Both the position numbers and the translations under genes were made by a program. A DNA stretch of 64,000 bases from Rotaria socialis (lineage: Eukaryota; Rotifera; Eurotatoria; Philodinida; Philodinidae), in the NCBI GenBank assembly GCA_905331475.1, contig CAJNYU010000720.1, positions 152,812 through 216,811 of the forward strand, in the 5' to 3' direction. Positions 12,701 through 25,952 of this stretch are shown here, piece after piece (positions within the stretch are counted from its first letter, which is position 1; each line of letters begins with the position of its first letter). The notes under the pieces were generated by a model that had not been told where the DNA came from, searched no databases, and saw nothing but the letters and a program-made list of their open reading frames with translations.

Positions 12701-13632
12701 TTTTGATCAATAATGTTCTGATAGCAATTCTGTGTAGGTCTTTAAGAAAATCTCATCTCACGCTAAAGAATAGTCCAATATCGATTATTGATTACAAGCT
12801 TTAGGGTTTCTTAAACATTTATTGGTTTCCAATTATAGTTTTTTTTAAATACAACAGATATTAATAGTAATGCTTTCATGCTAAGGATTCTATATATGGT
12901 GAATGAAAATTTTAATCGGATCAAGTGAAAAATTTTAATAAAACTCATTGCATCGGAAGTAAAATAACTATAACATGATTGAGCGACAACATAACTATTA
13001 TACCGAGAAATTCCAGTTTCATTTTCTATATAGAAACCTACAAAACAAAAATATCACCTGGTATGATAAAGCCTCGATATTGACATCATTTTTCTTGACT
13101 ACTTTTTTCGAAAACATTTCTCTGTCATGTGTTTTGTTCTTTGTAGAAGACTGTGCTCCTGATGGCAAATGTATAACATTAGAGAATACATCTAATGATA
13201 AAGATGTTGATGTATCAAATTGGACCTTGAAAAGACGTGTTGAAGGTTCATCAGAAATTTCATATACGATACCATATGGTTTAGTAATAAGACACGGTAG
13301 TGATTTGAAGATATTTGCACGTAGTGCACAAAATGGCCATCATCGACCTCCATCACAAGTTGTTAATGATAAACTTGATTCATGGGGTATGGGCACAGAA
13401 TGCGAAACAAGATTTTTTAATTAACAAGGTGAAGAAAAAGCATCACATTCTCAAAAAATCGTTTTCGGTTCGGAATCATCACGTAATTTACCATAGTAAG
13501 TTTTTTTTTTTTTATGGAATCTCTCCTAGAATTTTCAATGGATCAAAAAAGGACATGACTTAGTGTTAGATAAATATGAGTGAATTTTGTTTGTTTTTAT
13601 CTAGCGATATTGAATGGCCAGATCGTAAGTGA
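4947..13632 (+). CDS. Intermediate filament protein with long rod and lamin-tail domain; in-frame TAA in the tail
   Basis: Exons 4947..5751, 5807..6018, 10557..11425, 11523..11975, 12064..12242, 13147..13495 and 13605..13632 all join in matching phase. The first two encode about 339 residues of Ser/Thr-rich head. The rod opens with the helix-initiation motif LNDRFRGYLDRVKILE and closes with NIYRRLLDSE. It spans about 355 residues, the lamin/protostome length and not the shorter vertebrate cytoplasmic form. A lamin-tail (LTD) domain follows (DCAPDGKCITLENTS, then LDSWGMG). There is no CaaX box or clear NLS, so a protostome cytoplasmic IF is likelier than a lamin. An in-frame TAA at 13422..13424 interrupts the LTD, yet the same frame continues with QGEEKASHSQK, as IF tails do, to a consensus GTAAGT donor. 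Alternative first exon at 9444. Confidence 0.85.
6019..9443 (+). other. Large intron of the IF gene
   Basis: This stretch separates the head exons (ending 6018, phase 0) from the next supported exons. It is AT-rich and holds a (TA)n run at about 6752-6782 and a (TTC)n run at 8921-8946. I see no conserved exon in it. Confidence 0.6.
9444..9587 (+). CDS. Alternative first coding exon of the IF gene
   Basis: ATG in a good context (ACCATGG) opens 48 codons: MAADDDDLDRNTMNDW and then an acidic, Glu/Lys-rich stretch ending VNNQ before a GTAGT donor. It ends in phase 0, which is also the phase at the start of the rod exon at 10557. Spliced there it gives an isoform of about 640 aa up to the in-frame TAA, with a head quite different from the long Ser-rich one. 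The preceding 100 nt are rich in T/C and would hold an internal promoter. No cDNA evidence is available, so isoform use is inferred from phase and start context. Confidence 0.65.
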
Positions 13633-16480
13633 AATCTATCAATGGAAAATACTTCGGGGAGAAGCGTTTGCTTCTAATCTCGCATGAATGCATAAATTCT
13701 TCGCATGAAATATTATAAATAATTATGAATTGAAAATGTTTTTCTTCTTATAGAAATCTGACAAGAACGAATAAAAACAAATTGATTATTCAAACCACTA
13801 ATAAATAAACATTTTTAAAGCGATTTTGATTTTTTTCTTTCTCTTATGTAAATAAAATATTCAAACAAAAAAAAATACAAATCATAAAATCCATTGCTTA
13901 TATCTTTATCATACTTCTTATTTCTCTAGTAGTTCAATACAATGATCACTGTTTTACAGAGTTTTCTTTTTATGTTCTATCTAAAAGAATAGTTTTATCT
14001 TAGACAATAAGTTCTCTTTTCTTTTGTGTTTGTTTGTCATTTGGGATTGGTTGATTCCTTGCTTCTCTTTTTCTTTTGTTTTGTCTGTTATTAGCGAGGG
14101 ATGCTGGCTGGTTAATCCCACTTTTTTTTTCATTTTTGCTTTTCTGCTATCAGTTTTATTATCGAACTTTATCACATGCGTGCTTTGTCCCTCTTCTTTT
14201 CCTTTTAAAAGAATAAAATTGATGAAGTTCAATGAATTATATTATAACTATTTTACTTCTGTGAGCACGAATGATCGTCATTTCGTTGTCAAACGATTAT
14301 GCTGATCAACCACAGATGTTCTTAATTGAGAACGAATATTACTGATACACGTAGCATTTCGTAGTAATACTAACTTGGATAGTCTTATTGCTAGCATCTA
14401 TTGACAGAATTTTCTTCGTCGATCATCGATCTAATTTATCGGTCAAAGAAAAGTTTATCACGTTCGAAAATAATTGACATTTCGGTTCAAACTTGTCAGT
14501 AACCGGTCAAAAGTATGAAATCATTGATATGAAAACATCGTTATGAATGCAACGTTGATTGTGAACAAGCGATTGAAGCTTGATTATAGCGTCTCGAGTT
14601 CGAGTGAATGTTGACAGATGAGTCGGACCCTTTTACCTATTCAACCGACACTTTCAAATTATCTATCGACCTCTAGGCGCACCCATCCATCTGAATTGTA
14701 ATTCATATGTTAAGAAAAGGTCAATCGATTAGTTTCAATAATTTTAACGCACAAATATCTGGCAATAGATCTGGACAAATATTGGCACGAAATTTGATGT
14801 AGTTACAGTTAAAAACAATATTCAAAAAATTCATTTCTAGTTGTTAAAAGCAACATATTTTAATGATTTATTTTTAACATTTCTTAATACTATGTTAAGA
14901 TGAAAAAATATATACAATCAATTTAATGGAGAAAAAAGAACATAATTGATATTAGCGAAATAATTCCATATATACAATAGACATATACTAACAAATTTGC
15001 CTTCATCAAATATTAATGCAATGTATAGTTATATGTATGTATGTTCTTTTTTTCTTTCTTTAGATGCTATTGTGATCTTAACCAGATGATATTAGGTTTG
15101 GCAAGACAGTAAGACTGATAACAAAGACAGAGTAGCTATGTATTTTCTTTATGTCCCACTATCATATGGTTAATGTCATCATAATTTCTAATGAAGGATA
15201 CGAGAATATATTTATATCTAACCATAAATCTCCCTAATTGTTAATGAAGACAGCATTATTTGCACATTTAATTGTAGCTTTAGTTATTTCAATATACGTA
15301 TTCATTTGTATGTTTGTATTATCAATTAATTGATCGTAACTTAATACTCAGTTTAAAATCAAATCAATTATCATATTAATGAAATTGAAAGGAGTGAGAA
15401 CGAGTAAAATCGCTCTCAAAACTGTTCGAACTAGAAAATACATCTACCATTATTGTGAACCAAATAACTTCATTTAAATTGAATTAGTTTCATTTGCTGA
15501 AATATCACGTTAATGTATACTAATGTCAAAAACATTTTTCGATTGAAAAGATGTAAAGTCAAAAGAATCGTACTGAACACTACAGAGACTCGAATGCACT
15601 GTTTGAATAAAGAAAATTCAGCTCAGCTAGCAAACAGTTGAAAGCATTTTAGAAAATGGCAAATATAAATAAAGCATAATATTTTTCGATCATAGGATTT
15701 TTGCTCTAGACAATCATTATTTATTTACTTTTACTATATAAGAACTAGATCAATCACTACAAATTACGGTCAAAATGACTTTTCGATTTAAATTTCGATT
15801 TATTCTTATTGTTCTTTTTTTTTTTATAAATAATGCAAAAATCATTTTGAAATATCATTTGAAGTCAAAATCATCTTAGCAAAAATATGCGTACAAACAG
15901 AACCACTACTGTTTATTGATGACGTTTTTAATCAGTGGGAATGGAAAAAGCGGTAAGACGTTGGATGTTGATTGATTTATCAGAACAATTCGATGTACTT
16001 ATTATGAAATATTTGTCAGATGTCATTTGACTAGATTTAAGTAAACAAGAGTTTAGTTCTTGATAGAATATCAAATAAAACATTATTGATGCATAGAAAA
16101 ATTTAGTTATTAAAAATGTTGAAAAATGATAGATAGCATTCTAAAACAGTAATCATTCAAAAACCAGATCTTTACGTCATCAAGTTCGATTACTCACATT
16201 TATATAAATGTCATTTTGACAGTCTTATGAAGCATTAATGCCTTTTGTTGCGGCTTTTTTCTCAAAATAAAACACGTGTCAATTGAAAATAATTAATTAA
16301 AACTAGTAAAATAACCATTGGACTATAGTACTCATATGCATTTAATAAGATTTGATTTCTTCATGATCAATACCATCGTTACTCTAAAACACCATAGATT
16401 TTCATCAACTAACTTGATACGATTTTGCCACACTTATTAACGATTTACTGACTGAGTTAAACATTTTTGAATTCAAGCCA
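13633..16480. other. Gene-poor AT-rich stretch
   Basis: The IF 3' flank has AATAAATAAA near 13799. Beyond that I see only short open frames without splice logic or recognisable residues. Confidence 0.5.
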
Positions 16481-16482
16481 AT

Positions 16483-17320
16483 ATGATTATTCATCGGTCA
16501 AAACTCATTCTCTATTCTTTTTTCACAAGAAACTTCAGTTTGAAATGTTTTTCGTTAGCGCACAAAGTGATGACTGTGTACTATGATAAAGATCTTATTC
16601 AACTTTTAAATAAAGTGATAAATTCAGAAGAATTGAATTTATACTTCGCGAATGATTGTAGACCGATAGTTGATGATGATAATTTAGAAAAAAAAATGTT
16701 ATAAAGCTTATGACAAGATTAGACAAATTTACATTTAATATTCGTTCAGTTATTCCTCTAAATGTACTAATTAGTTTACCATCAGACGAAGATGTTCAAC
16801 ACACATTTTGAAATATTAAATTTAATAGAACTATACATCATGTGTTGACTATTTTACACAATCAAATTTATTCCATTGTCATGTGTATTCATATCCATAT
16901 ATATCGACGTGCTATGATAATATATCGAATAATTTCCCTGGTGAACTATACAAATGTGTTTATAAAATATCATTACATAATGAATGTTCATTTCCCCAGC
17001 ATGACGATTACGGAGCAGGAACCAAAATCTTACATGAACGTTTCCGATCGTGCTTCTTCGACCTGGATACTCTTAATCTTGTTGAAACTCATGGAAATTA
17101 TCTAGAACAAATTTTGAATTAATGTCAAAATATATTTATTAGCTATTGGTTATTTTTGTGTGGCTTATGGTTGTTTACAAAAAACAATGGACGATTTTAC
17201 AAGAGATGCAGTACAACTTAATTATTCCAAAATCATCGTCTACAGTTCGACGAAAACAAAGCTTTGTTTCAAAATTAAAAGATTATTTGTTTCATGTAAA
17301 AATATATTGATTGTTTTGAT
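16483..17320 (+). pseudogene. Decayed member of a bdelloid F-box-associated multigene family
   Basis: Fragments in changing frames follow, in order, a family I recall from Rotaria and Adineta predicted proteins. They are IHRSKLILYSFFTRNFSLKC near 16490, YYDKDLIQLLNKVINSEELN near 16580, SLPSDEDVQHTF near 16785, SYPYISTCYDNISNNFPGEL near 16890, LNLVETHGNYLEQIL near 17080, and CLQKTMDDFTRDAVQLNYSK near 17170. Stops (for example after KKML at 16704, after VQHTF near 16811 and after QILN near 17122) and at least two frame changes make it non-functional. No N-terminal F-box is visible upstream. The family assignment is from memory of sequence style and would be decided by a protein search. Confidence 0.6.
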
Positions 17321-20300
17321 GTCGAGTTTGAAGAAAATTTGAAATAGGAAGAAAATAAAACTTGATATTTCATATAAAATCGATAAAATTAAAGTATTTG
17401 TCAAAATAATTGGATATAACAAGATACGACCTATTTAAATATTGGAAAAAATTATCTACATTTAAAGTTGCCACTCAATTTGACATTGGTAGAACAGATC
17501 ATTTTCGATTCAGTAATGTTTTTGCTTTTGTGCATGTTAATTATATATTGCGTGTTTGAAGAGAGGATTCACGAGAAAACGCATCGACATATACACGAGT
17601 CTGTATATGTAAAGGTTTGTTGTTGGAATAAGATATATCATTCGAAAGCCCATGAAGAGTGATTCCTAAATTGTAATCTTTAACTTTCTCGGAAAAGTCT
17701 ATCAAGAAATATGAAGAGACCTTTCAATCCGTCCTCATGTAACATGGTGGGAATTAGACGAATTTTAAAGAATTCGATTTAAATCTTTACATTAACATAT
17801 TTCACTTGTGAACATCTCATTTTTCTTGGATTATTCGATGTATCTTTATTATATATATTAAATACACTATCATAGAACAAGATTATCAAGTATAAACTCT
17901 ACTGCATCTGTTCTTTCATCAAAAAGTTGCCCTAAAAGTATACGAGTACCAGTTGTTTCCGAAGTTCTTTTATTATAGCCAATGATAGCCGGTGAAAAAC
18001 TACATGATTCTATGCATGACTCAGTGGAAAAGCATTTGGTACATTTAATTCATTTTTCAGTACGAACGATGGCCAGTATATGAGCGAAGAGGTGTGCCAA
18101 TGATTTTGTTGGTTCTCAAAAAGAAAAATATTGATAAGCCAAATTTCACTCAGCCGATTCTGATTATTTTATTTTTATTTTATAAGTGTAGAAATGACCA
18201 GTTACTTTTGGAAAAGATCAGATTTCCATCTGTTTTACTTTATGAGATATCAGAGTACCAGTGTGTAATGCGAAATTTCTAACGTCATCTGCTCGAAGGA
18301 GATCAATATTTTTTGTATCCCATTGCAATGCTTTTTAAATGACCTTTTTTTAACAAGAAATGTGGAATTCGTCAGGTGTTTTCAGAATATATTATTGTAC
18401 TTCTTCTTTTTTTCTTTAGACAAAGCTTTATGATTATGGACAGTTCACTGAAGAAATCATGTAAAAATCAATAACGAGAAAATACACAATGAGGGACATC
18501 AAATGTACGAAAAAATTTTTTTTTAAGGTGTTCTGTCTATAAAGATGTATAAGCTTTTTTTGAAGAAGCCTTGCTTCATTAAAATTAAATTGACCGCGCT
18601 GAAGTATAAATTTATTAGGTTTGCTTTTACTGTACTACTCAAAAGTATTCTTTCAACGAGTTTCCTTTCTCCGAGTAGTTCAAATTTGAATTGATTATGA
18701 ATGATTGAAACGAGTCTGCAAAATACTTAGTGCTGTTCCGATCGATTCCGATCCATCAAGTATTCAAAATTTCGATGACTATCGAACTGGTTACTATTAC
18801 TATTGAAACGGAATGAAGAAAAAAGATATGTTTGAAGTGCTCTAGTATTTATCATAACTATGATTTGCTTTTTAAAATCTCAGTGAAATTTTCTCTAACT
18901 ATTATCTGTTGATTCTGATCAAGTCAGCCCTTCATGAGATGGAATTGTTCAAAATATACATTAAAGAAGCCAACTCATTTTGTATTCAATTTAAGAAGTA
19001 CAAAACAGTAAATTCTATATAGTATAAAATTCAGGGAAACATTTTATTTCACTACTTCTGCAGCATTACACTCATTAAAAAGAGTTTGAAAGTATGCATC
19101 TCTAGTTTCTCAGACTAAAGCATTACGATTGTTTTTATTCTACATATGCATAATATATAGAAACTATGGTATAACATGTTTCTGAAGAAGATATAGATAA
19201 TGAAAGTAATTATTTGCAATGGTATCACTTCAGCAGACTAGTGTTCATACAATGAATTTCAAAAGTATTATTTTATGTAATCATCTACAAACAAAATTTT
19301 CTCATAGTAGTGCATGAAACAAGAATGACACGATCTATTTTTTACTGTGTAACATTAAGAAGTATTTTTTACTTTATTTATGTTAATGGGCACGAATCCA
19401 TCACGAATATTACCTTCATGTTGATTGGAAAAAAACTAGTTATCTAACACTGATATTTTCGAATTAGACATCCTCACTTTGCTAGCTTTACTATCGAGTG
19501 TGCTGATCAACAATTTCACTTCGTATCCTTATTCATTAAAGTCATAAGTAGAAATCTAAATTGTATAAATTTTGATCGTAACTAATCTTTTGAAACGTAT
19601 TTATAACCAATTTCAGTGTAATAGTGTGTGCACATTATTTCTTTATCGCTCTTCATGAGTTAGCACGGCTAGTGAAGTTTATTATAATTACTGACTTCCG
19701 TCTATATCAGGTATGCGCCTGCCATCATTTATTCTTCTGTTCTGCATAGAGTAGCAAGTATTTACCTTGACTTACGAGAACATAATGAATGCTTTTTCAA
19801 TTCTCTCACGCTACCCGTCGTTTGTGTTACCGCCGTGCAGCATTTTTTTAAATTCATTCGCTTATTTTTATTTATAGCCGTGTTTTATTATTAAGCAGGC
19901 AGAGCAAGAAAAAAAAGCGACACAATATACGTGCGCTTCAAAATAGTTGTGCTCATATAAGAAGTAAGCCAACATTAACTTCATACATTTATTTAAAGTT
20001 GATATAAAACAGATGTGCTTTATAGTGACTAAGAGTACCATCTAAATTTCCCTACTACTTGTATTGAAAGTGATTGATGCCAGAAAAGAATACAAACTAG
20101 ATGAACTGCTTTTCAGCTCGTCAGTTTTATTCTTATTTGAGCACAATGTCAATATTACCATTGTTCAAATATAGTCGAAAGTATCTTATTTAACAGGTAA
20201 AATTACATTCAATACGTAAATTCGAGTATGTCTTATTTGCAGATAAAAATATTACGTAAAACAATACACGAAAAATATTTTATAAATGATGATTTTCTAT

Positions 20301-21600
20301 AAAAATAACATCAATTTTGTTTCTGCTCTATCAAACACATCAATTAAATTAGGGTGATTATCATTTCAGTTTTATTTGGTTTAGTCAAGATGTGAAAAAA
20401 ATAAATTCAATTCGAATGCTTGATAGTTATAGCAAAGAAAAATATTAATAATTGATTATAGATAATACAGCTCAGTGTGTAATCAATTGAAAGAAATTGT
20501 GGCAAAAAAATCTTATCAGTATTTTTTTGTTTCTGAAACATTGCTATCTAGCTCAAATACAAAGTCCGTAATTTAACAACTCATATAAATAATTCATATG
20601 TTATTAATAATAATGATTTGATTTTTAATGATTTTTTTTTGTTTACGTAGAATTTAATCAGACGAAAAGAAAACACTATGATAACATAGCTATGAATCAT
20701 TTATTAACAATAAATATTCTCCCCAATGAAATATTAGTTCCTTATAGGATTATCGATCGATTTTTTTTATTCTTATTTTATGAATAATGTATTAAAAGAA
20801 TAGTTTATCTGAACTACTCTTATAATATTAATGATGGGAGCATCGAAGAAATAATGGATTTAATCGAATATTTTTTGTTGTGATTTAATTATCCAAAATC
20901 TAATCAAAGTATTCATGAAAACACGATCTTTTTTATCCAATTTTGCGGTTATATATGTACTCTGCTAATAAACCTATCAGACTTATCAGTAATGAAACAA
21001 AATGACAGTTGACGTCTGTGACCTTCTCTAACAGAGGCAAATGAATATGTCATGAGTGTTTTTTCTGTGAAAATTTTCTGTTTACTAAGAGTTTTCAATG
21101 TTTATGTGACAAATGACAAGGATGCAAAAAATATATTATTCATTTTCGGATAAATACTTTTTTAGAACTATCAATAAAATATTTCAAATATAAAAACACG
21201 ATATTCTGCTCAGTTCAGTTTTCTGAATTATCAATGAGAGGAAGAAATTAAGGATCGTATGTCCACAAGTATTATTTTCAATTGGATACACACTTGTGTT
21301 CTACTTTAGGATTGTATGAGAACTGAAAATGATAAAGAAACAGAATAGAATAGAAAATAATAGAACAACAACGATGCTAACACTATTTCTGCATACTGGT
21401 TGGATAGTTTATTCTGAGAGATGGATCCGAGATTCTAGAGAAAAGCAAAAAAAAATTGTCTCTCTTTTTTTTTGCATTAGAACATAGAATTGCAACGATC
21501 ATAAACTATCACATCTATTGCTTTCTACTATTTGTATTTTATCTTAAGACGAATAGTTCATATAGTAAATAATAGAGATTCATTGTTGAACTTTTAAAAA
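17321..21600. other. Gene-poor AT-rich stretch
   Basis: Short open frames at 17.5 and 18.1 kb show no recognisable residues. I see no long inverted repeats, RNA genes or exons that join in phase. Confidence 0.45.
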
Positions 21601-21612
21601 GATTGACTCTAG

Positions 21613-22295
21613 ATGAATCAATCAACTACGTTTTGGAATGAAAAAATGAAACATCTCTTTAATCTTTATGGTAATTATGCAAAAACCAACTTCATCAGTT
21701 TTATTTTAAATTGCAATTGTATTTATTTAGATGCTGATCATGATGGTTCAATAACTCCAGCAGATTTTGAAATACTTGCTGATAAACTTTCAGCACTTGT
21801 TGGACAAGATGATGGGGAACGACGTGAACAATATGCAAATGCACGTAAAACTCTTTGTCAAGAAATAATGAGAGCCGATGCCAATCAAGATGGAAAAGTA
21901 ACATTGGGTAAATAGTTGAAAATTTAATGTTATTCTGTTTTCAAATGAAATTCTCCAATGTTTTGTTTCTAGAAGAATGGATTGACTTTCATCAGCATCT
22001 TGCAAAAGAATTACAAAAGCCTGATACAAGCCCTGAAATTTTAGAGCAATTATCTGAACGTATGAACACAACATTTCATATGCTTGATTTAAATCATGAT
22101 GGTTATATCGCAAAAGATGAATGGGTTAAAACATGTCAATTTTTTGGCGTTGATCAAACAACAGCCGAGAGGTCTTTTCAACAATTAAGTAAAGATGATA
22201 AACTAGAAGAAGATAAAGCGAAACATCTTTTTTTCGAATATCTCAAATCAGATGATCCTAATCATATATCTAATTGTTGTTTATGCTTTCTGTAA
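21613..22295 (+). CDS. EF-hand calcium-binding protein, sarcoplasmic/calexcitin type, three exons
   Basis: Exons 21613..21670, 21731..21907 and 21973..22295 give 185 aa. Three complete EF-hand loops are visible: DADHDGSITPAD near residue 20, DANQDGKVTLEE near 70, and DLNHDGYIAKDE near 118. A fourth, C-terminal hand appears degenerate. Length and loop spacing fit sarcoplasmic calcium-binding proteins and calexcitins, which buffer Ca2+ in the cytoplasm. The C-terminus ends SNCCLCFL, an unusual cysteine cluster that could be lipidated. The ATG follows directly after a CTCTAG acceptor. Convergent with the next gene, 66 nt between the two stops. Confidence 0.9.
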
Positions 22296-22361
22296 TTAAA
22301 ACTAAGTATTAGAACTTGACGCGATTCGAGATTTAGATGTTGTGCTTTTGGTGTATTGTAA

Positions 22362-23295
22362 TTATGTCGTCTTTTTCTTTTTCTTATCCTTGGCTATTCG
22401 TATTGGTCCATATTTGTAAACCGCACAAGCAATAACAATTGAAGTATTAAGAATTAAACTAACAAATAAATATATAATCATAATTTTATCGTATGTTTCA
22501 GCAAAATTTGTGAGTATTCGAGCTAAAATAATAATTATTTGTGTTTAAGAAAACGAAAGCCGATATATTAGGCATGACCTACCAACATTATTGAAAGCAG
22601 CCATTTTTGCAACAGATCGATTAACTTGACTACCATCTTTATTGGTAATAATAGTTTTGAGTTGAACTATTTTTGATGAAGCAGTTATTGGAATTACAAA
22701 TATCTTATGAATATAGATAGTAAAAATATTGATTATTATTAAAAATTAGAAATTTTTACTGTAAGAAACCGCATCCATGCTGCCGGTACAAGACCGATGT
22801 AGCTTATCAGTAGATAGAAACAGAATCTATGAAAATTTCATTAATATATGTTATAGTCTGACATTAAATTCTTACGTAGCGATTGCATATAATGGAATCG
22901 ATCGATTATTGAATTTTTCTTTTTCGTTTGAATCATATGTAGAATATTTTGATAAGGCCAATAGAATAAGTAAATCTATAATATTTCATGAGAAATTCAA
23001 AATTCATTATTCATTTTTTTCTTCTTCCTACTTTGTATGAAAAGAACAAAATATTCACAGTATGCTAATAATGGATATTGTTGCCAAATGTTATAAGTTA
23101 ACAAAAATGTATAACTAAATTTAATAATAAGAAATGGCTCGTTTACTTCAGTTTTCTTTTTAAATATTGATATGATCTTACGCTGTTTCTTCTAGTAATA
23201 CAGATGATATTGAAAGATTTTCTACTTTTTTTGTTTTATAAATCCGATATATTTCTGGAGCTTTGTGTCTTAAACATTGAAAATTAATCCATAAA
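22362..23295 (-). CDS. SLC66A3: SLC66A3-like PQ-loop membrane protein, 5' end not resolved
   Basis: Minus-strand exons 23182..23295, 23032..23114, 22876..22975, 22760..22826, 22583..22703 and 22362..22522 join in phase at GT-AG sites. PQ-loop 1 reads HKAPEIYRIYKTKKVENLSI and is followed by SSVLLEE. The segments QYPLLAYCEYFVLFIQ and ITASSKIVQLKTIITNKDGS then follow the order of human SLC66A3 (PQLC3). The protein ends with a last membrane helix and a KDKKKKKTT tail, which may act as an ER-retrieval or basic cytosolic tail. PQ-loop proteins of this group are multi-pass organelle membrane proteins; the substrate of SLC66A3 is not established to my knowledge. A short first exon upstream of 23295, ending in phase 2, is expected but I could not place it. 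Confidence 0.78.
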
Positions 23296-24011
23296 CTAAT
23301 CAATTGTAAAACGAACATTATTCCCCTTTGTAATCAAAACAAAATGTAATAACTAAATTGATCATATTCTACAGATATCTTTTTATAAGATTTTCTTATC
23401 TTGAGAAAATTTCCATCTGGATAAAAAGAACATATTTATTCTGCCTGTTTTACTGTAATGAGTTGTCTGTGAATAAGTAATATATTGGCGCGACTACAAA
23501 ATGATTTATGTACATTTGTTCTGTTCTAGTTTTTCACAGAATTTCTTTAGATAGCAAAGGAAACTTTTTGTTCGCCAGACAGCATTACTAGATAATGAGT
23601 ATTATTTTTGTTTTTCTTGAATAATCTACTTTTTGTTTTATTAACTACGTTCCTCGGTTAGCTCTTCTTTTTATAAGAATTAATGCTAAAATACAAAGGA
23701 ATCTTTTTCAAATCAAAACATATCATAAGTGTAATACAAATGAAATGATACGTACAGTTTCATTTAATCTCAAAATATATAGTAAAAATTCAAATTCATC
23801 TTCTTTTATCTATGATGTAATATTTTATATTGTTGGGTTATCTGAATTTGAGTACTATCAGTTAATGTACAATTTTACAAAACTTCTTGTTCGTATTTGC
23901 AATTAGATGATTGTCTATTAATTGTGTTTCTACAAAATTATGTGACCTTGAAAAAACATATGGAAAATTATTTTGTCTCGAAATGATTTTTTTATCGAAA
24001 ATGATAATTTC

Positions 24012-24211
24012 TTATTGATCAGTAGTCTGATGCTTTTTTTCCCAAGCCTTTATTCGTTGTGCAGTGAAATATAGATTTGATTGTTGTCCGAGACGATAAA
24101 ATCTATTAAGAACATACAATCGACATGATTGATTCACAATTATCAAATGTAAACAATCATGCACTTTAATTTTCTGATAGGCATCCGATGTTAACTGAAT
24201 CAACAAATTAT
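24012..24211 (-). CDS. Terminal exon of an unrecognised gene
   Basis: Read on the minus strand, a CTCATTAG acceptor at 24212 opens 66 codons to TAA at 24012. The sequence includes LLIQLTSDAYQKIKVHDCLH, VLNRFYRLGQQSNLYFTAQR and IKAWEKKH. Composition is protein-like (balanced charges, aromatic residues, host-like codons), but I recognise no family. Exons further upstream (higher coordinates) were not found. It could be a remnant instead of an intact gene. Confidence 0.4.
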
Positions 24212-25950
24212 CTAATGAGATTGGATTGGCTTATTTATTTGCGACTCTATAAATATTCTTACATATCGTTCTCTTGTTGATTAAATAACTATTACCTATT
24301 CATATTATATTATTAGGGCAAAATCTATGAGATTAGTTAGCATCAGGAGGCGTAAAATAAAGAATCCCATTGGAAATCTCTATTCAAAATACCAACAAAT
24401 ACAAATTAGCACATTTTACAGACGCGACCACAAGAGGATAGACGCGTACAGATTCGTTATGAAAGAAAACCAAAATTTTTTCGTCGATGTATTCATCGTA
24501 ACAAATAGATATTTTTCTTGAAGAAATAAAATGAAAACACATATATATATATATAATCGAAACTACGTCACATTCTTCACATATCTGTGATTGCTTTTCA
24601 ATGAAATTTTACAAAACTTAGTTTTCATACTATGAACATAATCTTCAATATAAATGCGCGAATAGTATTCATAAATAATTGATGAAGGATAACATATTTC
24701 AAAAAATGGAATATACATCGTAATAGATCGAATGCAAATCAAACAGAATATATTAGCTCCAATGGTACAACATAAAGTTGAAAATAGAACATGAAAAAAT
24801 TCAATAATTATTTAAAAAATCTTCAAAAAACAATTGCGGAACAGCTGTTACTTATGTTTATGATATATATATTTAAAAGAGTTTTCTATTTATAAGAAAT
24901 CAATCATGAATTCGAATCATTACAAAGAGATTTATTTAAAAACATGGAATAGATTCAGGAATAATTTCTATTAAATAGAAACTTTTCAACTTCGCCAAAG
25001 GCTGTATTAAAATATTGGGTGACAGAAATTGTCAGGAATAGTCGTGTACTGAAAAAAATGTGGTCAGTTTACGAAAGTGTTCATTATTGGGAAACTTTTA
25101 TTTTTCTTTGATTTGTTCAAACGATATGAATTCGTGTATAATTGCTTGCTGGTATCATAAGATAACCTTTTTCTTCTCTTCAACTATTTATTAATTGTTT
25201 CAAACAATCATTCATTTTTTTTAATACCAACTAATCTTTTCTAAAATAACTTTGATTAGTGCGTTGAACAGAAATCCTTGAGTCAGGATAAATGTTTGTA
25301 AGCTTGGATTCAATTTAATTTATAGCTTAATGAAGTTAAGAGCATTGCATACCAGTCGATAAACGTAATCGGTAAACCAGCTGAATTGCTTCATTAATGT
25401 TATGTAGTGGTTCCTCATTAACTATTTCTTATTCATAATCGTCTCTTAAATATTCATTTTAACGCTTCAAAGTGTTATATACAGCACCTGTCGATATAGT
25501 ATACTTGACTGTCAAGGCCCTTTATGATAAATAATGTTCAGAAACTTTTACTAACTCAACTTTTTTTTTATCGATGGTAAACTGATAAATGTTAGCATAA
25601 ATTACTGAAATATTTCACTGCTGACTATTGTTATTTTCTACGAATTATTTTTAATAAAACGAGTGGTTAGTCTATCTTCTTCATATATGTTACTTCATTG
25701 TTTATTGCCGTAGAATATGCATAATAGGATTTTTTTTCCTAGTTAGTCATGCGAGTGGCAGAATACACGTTTCTTACATTATCTAAGTTATTGTCATGCA
25801 TGGGACTGAAAAAAGCGCTCACTACTAAAGATAAGAAGCTGTTCACGAGTAGAGGTTTGATTGTATAGAAGACTTGATTCAACTGAAAATGTCTTTATCT
25901 AGGTTTCATTTTTGGAGGGGTTGCTGGCTAGAAAATTTCTTATCATATAG
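24212..25950. other. Non-coding stretch
   Basis: AT-rich, with an (AT)n run near 24541. An open frame on the plus strand at 24327..24521 has no recognisable features. Nothing else is seen. Confidence 0.4.
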
Positions 25951-25952
25951 TA

